From Kribbella antiqua (GTDB taxonomy: Bacteria; Actinomycetota; Actinomycetes; Propionibacteriales; Kribbellaceae): DNA of 64,000 nucleotides. The notes beneath the pieces are model-generated. The model had not been told where the DNA came from. It saw only the letters and a list, made by a program, of their open reading frames with translations, and ran no database searches. Both the position numbers and the translations under genes were made by a program. The DNA lies in NCBI RefSeq assembly GCF_004345665.1, contig NZ_SLWR01000002.1, forward strand, positions 186,001 to 250,000. Direction: 5' to 3'. Of the stretch, positions 1 through 8,614 are shown piece by piece. The stretch's first letter is position 1, and each line of letters begins with the position of its first letter.

Positions 1-829
1 CCACGTCAAGAGTGGCGGCGTACCCACTCTTCACGTCTCCGGAGACGGTGGCCAGCTGATGTACGCCGTCGTCGTCGCCGAACACGTTGTCGTTCTCCAG
101 CGAGGTCTGCTGCATGTTCTGCGCGCTGCCGTCGTACCCATCGGTGGCGTAGACGGTGTCGCAGACATCCTTCGGCAGAGCGAGCTGGGAGGTACGGCTG
201 ATCTTCCCGGCCGCGGTTGCCTCGGACAGGCTCGAGTAGACCTCGAAGTGGATGTGCGGCCAGCGGCCCATGTAGGCGGCCGGGAAGATCGTCGTGAACC
301 TGACCTTGCCAGAGGAGTCCGCCGCCTGAACGCCGCGGAGGTAGTTCTCGTTCGTCACTCCGTCGGAGTACAGCGAGTAGCGGCCCTCGGCGTCGCAGTG
401 CCAGAGATAGACGGCGGCGCCCGCGAGCGGGGTGTCCTTGGCGGCATCCAGGATCGTGAGCTCGACCGTCAGCGGTACGCCGGTGGCGACGCCGGACGCG
501 GATCCGAACGACTTGGTGATGTCGCTACGGACGATCCCGGACTCCGTCAGCACGTTCGGGCCGTTGGAGCCGTCACCCGGATACGGCCCGCCCGTCTCCT
601 GCGGGATCTGGTCGACATCGGTAGATCCCCTGGTTGCGCTCGTCGTCGGGGTGCTGGAGGTCGTGGTGGTCGACGTAGTACCGGTGGTGGTCTCGTCGGT
701 AGCGCAGCCGGCCACCGCGGCCAGGCCGACGCCGGCGAAGAGGCCGAGGAACCTGCGCCGTTGCAGCGTGCCGAGGTCGTACTCCAGGCCCAGGTCGTGT
801 TCGCGCGGTGGTTTCTGCGGAGGGGTCAT
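1..829 (-). CDS. Exported intradiol ring-cleavage dioxygenase-like lipoprotein (3' end outside window)
   Basis: The 276 visible residues begin at ATG 829. Residues 24-44 form a twin-arginine-type signal (RRRFLGLFAGVGLAA) ending in a lipobox-like AVAGC, followed by a Thr/Ser-rich linker to about residue 70. The rest matches the intradiol (protocatechuate/catechol) dioxygenase fold: YLWHCDAEGRYSLY near 141-154 and FPAAYMGRWPHIHFEV near 182-197. This keeps the Tyr residues and the His192/His194 pair that bind non-haem Fe(III) in the family. Members with such signals are predicted to act outside the membrane rather than in the cytoplasmic beta-ketoadipate pathway. The true substrate cannot be read from sequence. 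It is divergent from the nuclease gene at 990, and the stop codon lies left of the window. Confidence 0.85.
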   Translation of the reverse strand, partial: MTPPQKPPREHDLGLEYDLGTLQRRRFLGLFAGVGLAAVAGCATDETTTGTTSTTTTSSTPTTSATRGSTDVDQIPQETGGPYPGDGSNGPNVLTESGIVRSDITKSFGSASGVATGVPLTVELTILDAAKDTPLAGAAVYLWHCDAEGRYSLYSDGVTNENYLRGVQAADSSGKVRFTTIFPAAYMGRWPHIHFEVYSSLSEATAAGKISRTSQLALPKDVCDTVYATDGYDGSAQNMQQTSLENDNVFGDDDGVHQLATVSGDVKSGYAATLDV

Positions 830-989
830 CAGAGGCTCCTTGCCGGTATCTGTTGGCATAAGCCTGACAACGGGACCCGATGGTTTGCCGAAAGCCTGCT
901 GGGAGTTTCCTGGGAAGGGCGATTGGGTTTTCCACAGGTCCGGGGTGGTGTGCACGCGAAGTGTCGGTGGCCTCGCCTAGTGTTCTGGC

Positions 990-1877
990 ATGAGTGTTGC
1001 AGTCGAGGTCGACGTCCATGGACATCCGCGCGGGGCGTTGTCGCCGTCCCGGGCCGCGGATTTCATGAGCTGCCCACTCAAGTACCGCTTCCGGGTGATC
1101 GACCGGCTGCCGGAGAAACCGTCGGCCGCGGCTGTCCGTGGCACTGTCGTGCACGGCGTGCTGGAGCGGCTGTTCGACCTGCCGCGCGGGCAGCGGACGC
1201 TGGAGCATGCGGCAGAAATGCTGGAGCCGCAGTGGCAGCAGGTGCTGGCCGCGGAGCCCGAGGTCGCCGAGCTGTTTGCGGAGGACGCCACCGGCGAGGA
1301 GCTGGCGAGCTGGCTGGCCGAGGCGCACCAACTGCTGGGGAAGTACTTCACGCTCGAGGACCCGAACGCCCTGGAGCCCGCCGAGCGGGAGCTGTACGTC
1401 GAGACCGAACTGGACTCAGGCCTCGTACTACGCGGATACGTCGACCGCCTCGACGTCGCGCCGACCGGCGAGATCCGGGTGGTCGACTACAAGACGGGGA
1501 AGTCGCCGTCGGAGTTCTTCGAGGCCAAGGCGCTGTTCCAGATGAAGTTCTACGCGCTCGTGCTCTGGCGCCTGCGCGGCGTGGTCCCGGCGATGCTCCA
1601 ACTGGTCTATCTCGGCAACGGCGAGATCGTCCGCTACGTCCCCGACGAGGCCGGCCTGCGCGCCTGCGAACGCAAGGTCTCGGCCCTCTGGATGGCGATC
1701 ACCCGCGCGCTCGAATCCGGCGACTGGCGCCCGAGCCCAGGCCCACTCTGCGAGTGGTGCGACCACAAAGCCCTCTGCCCCGCCTGGGGCGGCACTCCCC
1801 CACCCCTGCCATCCCGGACGGTCGAGGAGGTCGTCGCGGAGTCCGCCGGAGTCGACCTCGTAGGCGTGGACGGCTGA
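990..1877 (+). CDS. RecB/Cas4-like PD-(D/E)XK nuclease with Fe-S cysteines
   Basis: A 295-residue protein with the RecB-family nuclease core: His55 in GTVVHGVLER, Asp152 in RGYVDRLD, then Asp166 and Lys168 in VVDYKTGK, and a following Q/Y helix (FQMKFYAL). Four cysteines, C28 near the N terminus and C254, C257, C263 near the C terminus (CEWCDHKALC), have the spacing of the AddB/Cas4-type 4Fe-4S staple. It is a stand-alone nuclease domain without a helicase. Such genes are common in actinobacteria and are presumed to act in DNA repair. There are no CRISPR genes or repeats nearby, so a Cas4 role in adaptation is unlikely here. Start is the ATG that opens the LSPSRAADF motif region. Confidence 0.85.
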   Translation: MSVAVEVDVHGHPRGALSPSRAADFMSCPLKYRFRVIDRLPEKPSAAAVRGTVVHGVLERLFDLPRGQRTLEHAAEMLEPQWQQVLAAEPEVAELFAEDATGEELASWLAEAHQLLGKYFTLEDPNALEPAERELYVETELDSGLVLRGYVDRLDVAPTGEIRVVDYKTGKSPSEFFEAKALFQMKFYALVLWRLRGVVPAMLQLVYLGNGEIVRYVPDEAGLRACERKVSALWMAITRALESGDWRPSPGPLCEWCDHKALCPAWGGTPPPLPSRTVEEVVAESAGVDLVGVDG

Positions 1878-1895
1878 GCGGATACGGTTCGTCGC

Positions 1896-2636
1896 ATGAG
1901 TGTGGCGGCGGTGCGGGCTGTTGGACTGTGGAAGACGTACGGCGGCGGGCAGACGCAGGTCGACGCGCTGGCCGAGGTGAACGCCGAGTTCGGCAAGGGC
2001 CGCTTCACCGCGATCATGGGCCCGTCCGGGTCAGGTAAGTCGACCCTCCTGCACTGCCTGGCCGGGCTCGACAAGCCAACGGCAGGCCATGTGTACGTCG
2101 GCGACGTGGACCTCACGCGGCTCCCGGAGAAACAGCTGACGCAGCTCCGCCGGGACCGGATCGGCTTCGTGTTCCAGGCCTTCAACCTCGTGCCGACCCT
2201 CACAGCGCTGGAGAACATCACGCTGCCGCTGGACCTCGCCAGCCGGAAGCCCGACCCGGCCTGGCTCGAGACCGTGATCGAAACCATCGGCCTCCAGGAC
2301 CGGCTCGGTCACAAACCGTCCGAGCTGTCCGGCGGCCAGCAGCAGCGCGTCGCCTGTGCCCGCGCGCTCGTCTCCCGGCCCGAGGTCGTGTTCGCCGACG
2401 AACCCACCGGCAACCTCGACTCCCGCTCCTCTGCTGACGTCCTCTCCTTTCTGCACACCTCCGTCCGCGACTTCGGCCAGAGCATCGTCATGGTCACCCA
2501 CGACCCGACCGCCGCGTCGTACGCGGACCGCGTTCTGTTCCTCGCCGACGGGCGGATCCAGTCCGAGCTGCTCGACCCGACCGCTGAGACCGTGCTCGAC
2601 GCGATGAAACAACTCGACCCGGCTGTGGCCGGCTGA
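1896..2636 (+). CDS. MacB/LolD-type ABC transporter ATP-binding protein
   Basis: A 246-residue ATPase with Walker A GPSGSGKST (42-50), Q-loop FVFQAFNLVP (91-100), signature LSGGQQQRV (144-152) and Walker B VVFADEPTGNLD (164-175). The GNLD ending and the Q-loop wording place it in the MacB/LolD/FtsE subfamily, which works with FtsX-fold permeases by mechanotransmission rather than classical substrate channelling. Its TGA stop overlaps the ATG of the permease gene by one base (TGATG), so the two are translationally coupled. Substrate unknown; lipoprotein, peptide or drug export are the usual options. Confidence 0.92.
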   Translation: MSVAAVRAVGLWKTYGGGQTQVDALAEVNAEFGKGRFTAIMGPSGSGKSTLLHCLAGLDKPTAGHVYVGDVDLTRLPEKQLTQLRRDRIGFVFQAFNLVPTLTALENITLPLDLASRKPDPAWLETVIETIGLQDRLGHKPSELSGGQQQRVACARALVSRPEVVFADEPTGNLDSRSSADVLSFLHTSVRDFGQSIVMVTHDPTAASYADRVLFLADGRIQSELLDPTAETVLDAMKQLDPAVAG

Positions 2637-5134
2637 TGTTCAAGCTCGGCCTCCGGTCCGTCCTCGCGCACCGGCTGCGCTTCGTCCTGTGCACGGTCGC
2701 CGTACTGCTCGGCATCGCCTTCGTCAGCGGCGCGATGGTGTTCACCGACACCTTGTCGGCAGCCCTGAAGAAGAACTTCGCCGGCAGTACGGCGGACATC
2801 ACCGTCACCCCGGTCGACCCGGTCAACGCCACCAACGGACAGCCGCCGACGCTCCCCTTCGAGCTGGCCGACCGTGTTGCCGCCGTACCAGGGGTTGCCA
2901 GTGCGGACCCGCAGCTGCTCGTCAGCGACGTACAGATCCTCGGTCCGGACGGCACGCCGACCAACACTCACGGGCTCGCCACGTTCGGGGCGTCGTGGCC
3001 TTACAGCGCTCGGACTGCGCCGTTCAAGCTGCTCGAGGGCACACCGCCGTGGGGACCGAACGAGCTCTCACTTGACACCGCGACGGCGGCTCGGGAGGGG
3101 TACGCCGTCGGCGACCAGGTCAAGGTGGTCACCGCAACCCGGGCCGTCAGCGCCAAGCTCACCGCGATCACCACCCCAGTCAGTGCCGGAAAGGCCGCCG
3201 GCGCGCCGCTGGTCACGTTCGACCCCGCGACCGCCCAACGGGTGCTGCTCGGCAAACCCGGCTGGACCTCCGTCGGAGTCGCTCTGACGGCCGGATCCGA
3301 CCCCGGTGTCGTCAGCAAGGAGATCGCCAAGGTCGCCGGGAACGACGTCAAAGTCCGCACGGCCGCCGAGGTGTCCGCCGACGGCGAGAACGCGCTCGAC
3401 GACACATTCGGCGGCTTCAGCACCGTACTCATGCTGTTCGCCGGCGTCGCCCTCTTCGTCGGAACGTTCCTGATCGTCAACACCTTCGCGATGCAGGTCG
3501 CCCAGCGGTCCCGCGAGCTCGCGATGCTCCGCGCGATCGGAGCCTCCCGCGGCCAGATCACCGGCACTGTTCTCGCCGAGGCGCTCGTGATCGGCGCGCT
3601 CGGTAGCACCCTCGGCCTCCTGGTCGGCATCGCTGTGGCAGCCGGCATCCAGCTCTTCTACCGCAGCCTCGACGTCGCCATCCCCAGCACCGCGCTCCAA
3701 GTAACCCCAGCCACGGTCATCGCCTCCTACTTCATCGGCATCGGTATCACCGTCGCCGCGGCCTTCCCGGCGGCTCGTCGCGCCGGCAAGCTCCCACCGA
3801 TGGCTGCTCTTCGCGACGACGCCACACTGCCTGAACGATCCCTCCTCGCCCGTCTCGTCATCGGCACCTTCATGCTGCTGATGGCCGTGCTGTTCTATCT
3901 GATCGCCTTGCAGGCTCGCGGGCTGCCCGGCGCGGTCCTGATGGCGTTCGCCGCCGCGATCACCCTGCTCGGCGTGGTCATGACCAGCCCGCTCATCAGC
4001 CGGTACGCCGTACGCGCGTTGATGTGGCCGTTCGGTCGCCAGGCGCCGGTGACTCTGGGGCGCCGCAACGCCGAGCGCAATCCTCGCCGTACGTCGGCCA
4101 CCGCGTCGGCGCTGATGATCTCGGTCGCGCTGATCAGCGGGCTGATCGTGATCGCCGCCTCGGCGAAAGCATCGGTCGACAAGGGCATCGCCGACGCGAT
4201 CGGCACCTCCGAACTCGTCGTCAGCTCCGACGGGCCGGCGAGCTTCAGCCCGCAGGTCGCCGACCGGATCACGAAGGTCCCCGGCGTCCAGTCGGTCCAC
4301 CGGGTCCGCCAGGAGCAAGCCAAGGTCGGCACCACGTCGGTCCAGGTCAGGGGTATCAGCGACGGCACCCTCGACGGCCCGATCACCGCCAAGCTCGACA
4401 GCGGCTCCCTGAACGGAGTCCTTCTCCCCCGCAACCTGGCGAAGACACTCGAGCTGTCCGTCGGCAAGACGTTCGACCTGACCACGTCCACCGGCAAACA
4501 TCGCCTCACCGTCGCCGGCATCCTCACCCCGAACCGCCAGCTCAACGCGATCGTCCTTCCCATGGCGACGTACGACGCGATCGGCGGCCAGGCGACCGAT
4601 TCACTGCTGTACGTCGACGTCAGCCAAGGAACGACGCAGGTCGCCCAGGCGATCCTCGGCGCGGTGAAGGACTATCCGTCGATCCGGGTCCGCGACCAGC
4701 AGGCGTACGCCAAGGAGGCCCGTGGGCCGATCAACGTCGTGTCCGGCGTGATCGGCATGCTGCTCGCGCTGGCGATCCTGATCGCGATCCTGGGCATCGT
4801 GAACACGCTGGCCCTCGGCGTGGTCGAACGGACCCGCGAGATCGGCCTGCTCCGGGCGATCGGGATGGACCGGCCGCAGCTGCGCCGGATGCTGCGGGTC
4901 GAGTCGATCGCGATCTCGCTGCTCGGCGCGTTGCTCGGACTGGCGATCGGTGTCCTCTTTGCCGCATCCGTGCAGTCCGTGATGGTCGACAACGGGCTGA
5001 GTGTTATCGACATCCCGGTGCTTCAGCTGCTGGTCGCCGTACTGGCTGCTGCGGTTGTCGGTGTACTGGCTGCAGTGTGGCCGTCACGTCGCGCGACGCG
5101 ACTCGATGTGCTCCGAGCGATCGCCACAGAGTAG
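2636..5134 (+). CDS. FtsX-fold ABC transporter permease
   Basis: An 832-residue membrane protein that is an internal duplication of the MacB/FtsX permease unit. There is an N-terminal membrane segment, a large extracytoplasmic domain (about 45-255), a three-helix block (about 258-385), two central membrane segments, a second extracytoplasmic domain and a final three-helix block. Each helical block carries the family signature: RSRELAMLRAIGASRGQI in the first and RTREIGLLRAIGMDRPQL in the second. It is the partner of the ATPase that overlaps it upstream. This two-domain architecture is typical of actinobacterial efflux/lipoprotein ABC permeases. The transported molecule is not predictable. Confidence 0.92.
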   Translation: MFKLGLRSVLAHRLRFVLCTVAVLLGIAFVSGAMVFTDTLSAALKKNFAGSTADITVTPVDPVNATNGQPPTLPFELADRVAAVPGVASADPQLLVSDVQILGPDGTPTNTHGLATFGASWPYSARTAPFKLLEGTPPWGPNELSLDTATAAREGYAVGDQVKVVTATRAVSAKLTAITTPVSAGKAAGAPLVTFDPATAQRVLLGKPGWTSVGVALTAGSDPGVVSKEIAKVAGNDVKVRTAAEVSADGENALDDTFGGFSTVLMLFAGVALFVGTFLIVNTFAMQVAQRSRELAMLRAIGASRGQITGTVLAEALVIGALGSTLGLLVGIAVAAGIQLFYRSLDVAIPSTALQVTPATVIASYFIGIGITVAAAFPAARRAGKLPPMAALRDDATLPERSLLARLVIGTFMLLMAVLFYLIALQARGLPGAVLMAFAAAITLLGVVMTSPLISRYAVRALMWPFGRQAPVTLGRRNAERNPRRTSATASALMISVALISGLIVIAASAKASVDKGIADAIGTSELVVSSDGPASFSPQVADRITKVPGVQSVHRVRQEQAKVGTTSVQVRGISDGTLDGPITAKLDSGSLNGVLLPRNLAKTLELSVGKTFDLTTSTGKHRLTVAGILTPNRQLNAIVLPMATYDAIGGQATDSLLYVDVSQGTTQVAQAILGAVKDYPSIRVRDQQAYAKEARGPINVVSGVIGMLLALAILIAILGIVNTLALGVVERTREIGLLRAIGMDRPQLRRMLRVESIAISLLGALLGLAIGVLFAASVQSVMVDNGLSVIDIPVLQLLVAVLAAAVVGVLAAVWPSRRATRLDVLRAIATE

Positions 5135-5155
5135 AGCCCCAGGTAGCCTGCCGGT

Positions 5156-5914
5156 GTGCCGGGCACTGTGCAGTCCATCGAGAGGGCTGCCGCTGTGCTG
5201 CGACTACTCGCCGCGGCACCGGACGGTCTGGGCGTCGCCGACCTCGGAAATGCACTCGGGCTGGCGAAAACGACAGTGCACGGGATCTTGCGGACGCTGC
5301 ATCAAGTGGGGTTCGTCGAGCAGGACCACAGCGGCGCGCACTACCACCTGAGCGATGCGTTCGGCCGGCTCGGCGAGTCGTACCTCGACCCGAACGAGCT
5401 GCGCAGCCGCGCGATCAACTGGGCCGACTCGCTCGCCTCCCGCAGCGGCGAAGTCGTCCGCGTCGGCCGCCTGGTCGAAGGCAAGGTCGTCGTCGTACAC
5501 CACGTTTTCCGGCCGGACGACAGCGACCAAGACCTCGACGTCGGTACGACGCTTCCGCCGCACGCATGCGCGTTGGGTAAAGCCGTCCTGGCGTTCGACA
5601 CCAGCGGAGCCGCTCGGCCGCGCAAGCTGGAGGCGTTCACGACCAGAACGATCGTCGACCCCACCCGCCTCGCCGAGGAGTTGGCCTCGGTCCGCGCTCG
5701 CGAATGGGCGGCGGAGTTCGAGGAGCACACCGTAGAACTCGCCGGCATCGCCGCCCCGATCCGAGGCCTCGGCGGCCTGGTCGTCGGTGCCGTCGGCCTG
5801 ACCGGAAGGATCGAGCGCATCTGCGACAGCCGCCTCCGCCATCGCCCCGACCTGGTCAGCATGGTTCGGGCCACCGCCGAGGCCATCGGTCGTGACCTCC
5901 GGGAGGACAACTGA
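5156..5914 (+). CDS. IclR-family transcriptional regulator
   Basis: 252 residues from a GTG start: an N-terminal winged helix-turn-helix ([19 protein letters not shown], then the recognition helix region [14 protein letters not shown]) and a C-terminal IclR effector domain (about 75-250). Its stop codon overlaps the ATG of a glycerol kinase by one base (TGATG), so regulator and kinase form one transcript. IclR relatives such as Streptomyces GylR control glycerol genes. By analogy it may sense glycerol or glycerol 3-phosphate and control this kinase, and possibly the glpFKD cluster 13 kb away; this is inference. Only 21 bases separate it from the preceding permease gene, leaving little room for a separate promoter. 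Confidence 0.88.
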   Translation: MPGTVQSIERAAAVLRLLAAAPDGLGVADLGNALGLAKTTVHGILRTLHQVGFVEQDHSGAHYHLSDAFGRLGESYLDPNELRSRAINWADSLASRSGEVVRVGRLVEGKVVVVHHVFRPDDSDQDLDVGTTLPPHACALGKAVLAFDTSGAARPRKLEAFTTRTIVDPTRLAEELASVRAREWAAEFEEHTVELAGIAAPIRGLGGLVVGAVGLTGRIERICDSRLRHRPDLVSMVRATAEAIGRDLREDN

Positions 5915-7422
5915 TGGCCGAGCGATATGTCGCGGCGGTGGACCAGGGGACCAACTCCAGCAGGTGCATCCTGTTCGACCGGCGGGGACGGCTGGTGTCG
6001 GTGGCGCAGCGCGAGCATCGGCAGCTGTTTCCGCGGCCGGGCTGGGTGGAGCACGACGCGGAAGAGATCTGGCGGAACGTGACCCGGGTGGTGCCGGCCG
6101 CGGTTCGGCAGATCGGCGCGGAGCCGTCGCAGATCGTTGCCATCGGCATCACCAATCAGCGGGAGACCAGTTTGCTCTGGGATCGCGCGACCGGCCGGCC
6201 GATCGGCAATGCCGTGGTCTGGCAGGACACCCGGACGGACCGGCTGGTGACCGAACTCGCCGGTGACGAGGGACCCGATCGGTTCCAGGACCTGTGCGGC
6301 TTGCCGTTGACGACGTACTTCTCGGCACCGCGACTGCGCTGGATGCTCGACCACACGCCGGGGCTGCGTCAGCGGGCCGAACGCGGCGAGGTCCTGTTCG
6401 GGACCATGGAGACCTGGCTGATCTGGAACTTCACCGGCGGCGCGAACGGCGGTCTGCACGTCACTGACGTGACGAACGCGAGCCGCACGATGCTGATGAA
6501 CATCGAGACCCTCGAGTGGGACGACCAGTTGCTGGAGGCGTTCGACGTACCGCGGGCAGTGCTGCCCGAGATCCGGCCGTCTTCCGGGGTGTTCGCGACC
6601 GCGACCGAGGTGCTGCCCGGCGTACGCATCGGCGCCGCGCTCGGCGACCAGCAGGCCGCGCTGTTCGGGCAGACCTGCTTCAGCGCCGGTGAGGCGAAGT
6701 GCACGTACGGCACCGGATCGTTCCTGCTGCTGCACACCGGCCAGGAGATCGTTCGCTCGAAGCACGGGATGCTCACCACTGTCGCTTACCAGATCGGCGA
6801 CGAGCCTGCGTCGTACGCGCTGGAAGGCTCGATGGCGGTGACCGGCTCGCTGGTGCAGTGGTTCCGTGACGGGCTCGGGCTGATCCACACCGCCGCCGAG
6901 ATCGAGACGCTCGCCCGGACCGTCGAGGACAACGGTGGCGCCTACATCGTGCCGGCGTTCTCCGGCCTGTTCGCCCCGCATTGGCGCAGCGAGGCCCGTG
7001 GTGTGATCGCCGGCCTGACTGGCTACATCACCAAAGGCCACTTGGCTCGGGCGGTGCTGGAGGCGACCGGGTTCCAGACGCTCGAGGTGGTCGACGCGAT
7101 GAATGCCGACTCCGGGATTGCGCTGACCGCATTGAAGGTCGACGGCGGAATGACGGCCAACAATTTGCTGATGCAATTCCTGGCCGATCTCCTCGACGTC
7201 CGGGTGGTACGCCCGATGGTCACCGAGACCGTCTCACTCGGTGCGGCGTACGCAGCAGGGCTGGCCGTCGGCTACTGGCCCGACCTTGAAGGACTCCGCA
7301 GCAACTGGCACCGCGCCGGCCAATGGCTGCCGCACATGGACCCGGCCCGCCGCGAGACGGAGTACGCCAACTGGAAAGCCGCGGTCCAACGCACCTTCAA
7401 CTGGATCCGCCCGGACCAGTAA
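5914..7422 (+). CDS. glpK: Glycerol kinase, second copy (IclR-linked)
   Basis: A 502-residue FGGY kinase. It begins [16 protein letters not shown] (phosphate-1 motif), has [24 protein letters not shown], the FGGY-family block [12 protein letters not shown] and the C-terminal [15 protein letters not shown], all diagnostic for glycerol kinase (ATP + glycerol to sn-glycerol 3-phosphate, cytoplasmic). It overlaps the upstream IclR gene by one base. A second glycerol kinase in the glpF-glpD cluster at 18275-19792 makes this a paralogue. The two differ most in the stretch after [11 protein letters not shown], so they may differ in allosteric control or substrate range. Another three- or four-carbon polyol cannot be excluded as the true substrate. 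Confidence 0.9.
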   Translation: MAERYVAAVDQGTNSSRCILFDRRGRLVSVAQREHRQLFPRPGWVEHDAEEIWRNVTRVVPAAVRQIGAEPSQIVAIGITNQRETSLLWDRATGRPIGNAVVWQDTRTDRLVTELAGDEGPDRFQDLCGLPLTTYFSAPRLRWMLDHTPGLRQRAERGEVLFGTMETWLIWNFTGGANGGLHVTDVTNASRTMLMNIETLEWDDQLLEAFDVPRAVLPEIRPSSGVFATATEVLPGVRIGAALGDQQAALFGQTCFSAGEAKCTYGTGSFLLLHTGQEIVRSKHGMLTTVAYQIGDEPASYALEGSMAVTGSLVQWFRDGLGLIHTAAEIETLARTVEDNGGAYIVPAFSGLFAPHWRSEARGVIAGLTGYITKGHLARAVLEATGFQTLEVVDAMNADSGIALTALKVDGGMTANNLLMQFLADLLDVRVVRPMVTETVSLGAAYAAGLAVGYWPDLEGLRSNWHRAGQWLPHMDPARRETEYANWKAAVQRTFNWIRPDQ

Positions 7423-8499
7423 TCACCCGATGCCCTGCGGCCCGCGGTCCTTCTTGGCAGTCGGGTGAGCACCCGAGGCAGCTCCGTCCCCACTCACGTG
7501 TGCCGTGGACGCGCTCCCGGGGCTCGCCATGCCTTGCCGGTAGTCGAAGATCTGAACCAACTGCACCGTCGGATCCGCGGGCGCCATATCCTCCTCGAGC
7601 TCTGCCAGCGCCGACAGGACCCTCTCAGTCGCGCGTCCGCTTACAGACGCCGGACTGTAACCCACGTCCTGCTGCCTCCGCCCCGCAGGCCACTGCAGGC
7701 TGGGCACCTGCCTGTCGATCGCCGTACTGAGCTTCTCGCGAGCTTCGCGACCCTTGTCCCCCGGAAGTTCCCGAAGGGGCGAGTTCCTCATCAGCGCGCC
7801 GGCAATCTGCCACGACTTCTGATTTCTCGGTGCGAGGTGAACCATCTCCACGAAGGCCACCGAGTCCATCCCGGCCTTCTCGCTCATGCGATCGAGGAAA
7901 CCGTTGACGACCTGCTCGTTCTCCGTCAGCTTGCGCGGAGGCTGGTCCAGATCACTGGCGGTCCTGTCGTCTACGATCCCCGCGGTCTGCAGCCGGTTGA
8001 CCAGGCGGCCGAAGTTTTCATTTACCCAGATCCGGTTGACCGTCTCGTGGAACTCCCACACAGGCTGCCTGTCGTCCTCCCGGCTGTATCGCAACCGGCT
8101 GCGTGGTGCGTTGTCCCGCAAGGGTGTTTCCGCTCCCTCCGCAACCGTGCTGACCAACCTGAACAGCGCATCGCGCTGCGCGTCGACCGCCGCCCGATCC
8201 TGCTCGCCCGAGCTCCGGGCGGTCAGCTCGCCCAGCAGCTCCAAATCGCGCCGCGGCATGGCTATGTGGCGGTTCGGCGTGGAGACAACGCGAGAATTCG
8301 ACCTGATCGCGGTGAAGACGCTCGCCCGGATGTTGTCGTACCCCGGATCCTCGGCTCCGCTCAACTCCACCACTCGCGAGGCGATCTGCCCGGCCACCCC
8401 CAGCAGCCGATCGAGGCGCTCCTGCTGCCGCCGAGCCTTGTCGTCGGCCCGCTGCGCGGGTGTCCGGAGCAGTCGTCGCACCGGTCCGAGTTCTGACAT
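7423..8499 (-). CDS. Hypothetical protein, unknown family
   Basis: 358 residues starting at an ATG preceded by GGGAGA. I recognise no family. The protein is soluble, charged and predicted mainly helical: an N-terminal basic helix (about 1-35), a central region with a WEFHETVNRIW block (about 149-159), and a low-complexity Ser/Ala/Gly tail from about 325. No signal peptide or membrane segment is visible. Its stop codon directly abuts the stop codon of the convergent glycerol kinase with no spacer. Codon use looks less extreme in GC3 than its neighbours, which could mean recent acquisition. A role cannot be assigned. Confidence 0.6.
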   Translation of the reverse strand: MSELGPVRRLLRTPAQRADDKARRQQERLDRLLGVAGQIASRVVELSGAEDPGYDNIRASVFTAIRSNSRVVSTPNRHIAMPRRDLELLGELTARSSGEQDRAAVDAQRDALFRLVSTVAEGAETPLRDNAPRSRLRYSREDDRQPVWEFHETVNRIWVNENFGRLVNRLQTAGIVDDRTASDLDQPPRKLTENEQVVNGFLDRMSEKAGMDSVAFVEMVHLAPRNQKSWQIAGALMRNSPLRELPGDKGREAREKLSTAIDRQVPSLQWPAGRRQQDVGYSPASVSGRATERVLSALAELEEDMAPADPTVQLVQIFDYRQGMASPGSASTAHVSGDGAASGAHPTAKKDRGPQGIG

Positions 8500-8571
8500 C
8501 AGGTCTCCCGATCTCTCCGCATCCGGACTTGCGGCAGCATGCCACCGGCCGGGGTCAGGCAAGCTTTTCGA

Positions 8572-8597
8572 GGAGGACCGGCCATCACCGGTCCTCC
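8572..8597. repeat. Perfect 10-bp inverted repeat in the LacI-gene leader
   Basis: GGAGGACCGG (8572-8581), a 6-base loop, then CCGGTCCTCC (8588-8597). It sits 17 bases before the LacI start codon and about 70 bases before the divergent hypothetical gene. In RNA it would be a very stable hairpin; its left arm contains GGAGG, a Shine-Dalgarno-like sequence. It may be an operator, or a structure affecting leader translation. It has no T tract, so a standard intrinsic terminator is unlikely. Confidence 0.55.
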
Positions 8598-8614
8598 CGC
8601 CTACACTGCACCCC

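Noticed and set aside
990-1877. Cas4 of a CRISPR system
   Set aside because: Fe-S RecB-like fold fits, but there are no other cas genes or repeats in the window; a general repair nuclease is more likely.
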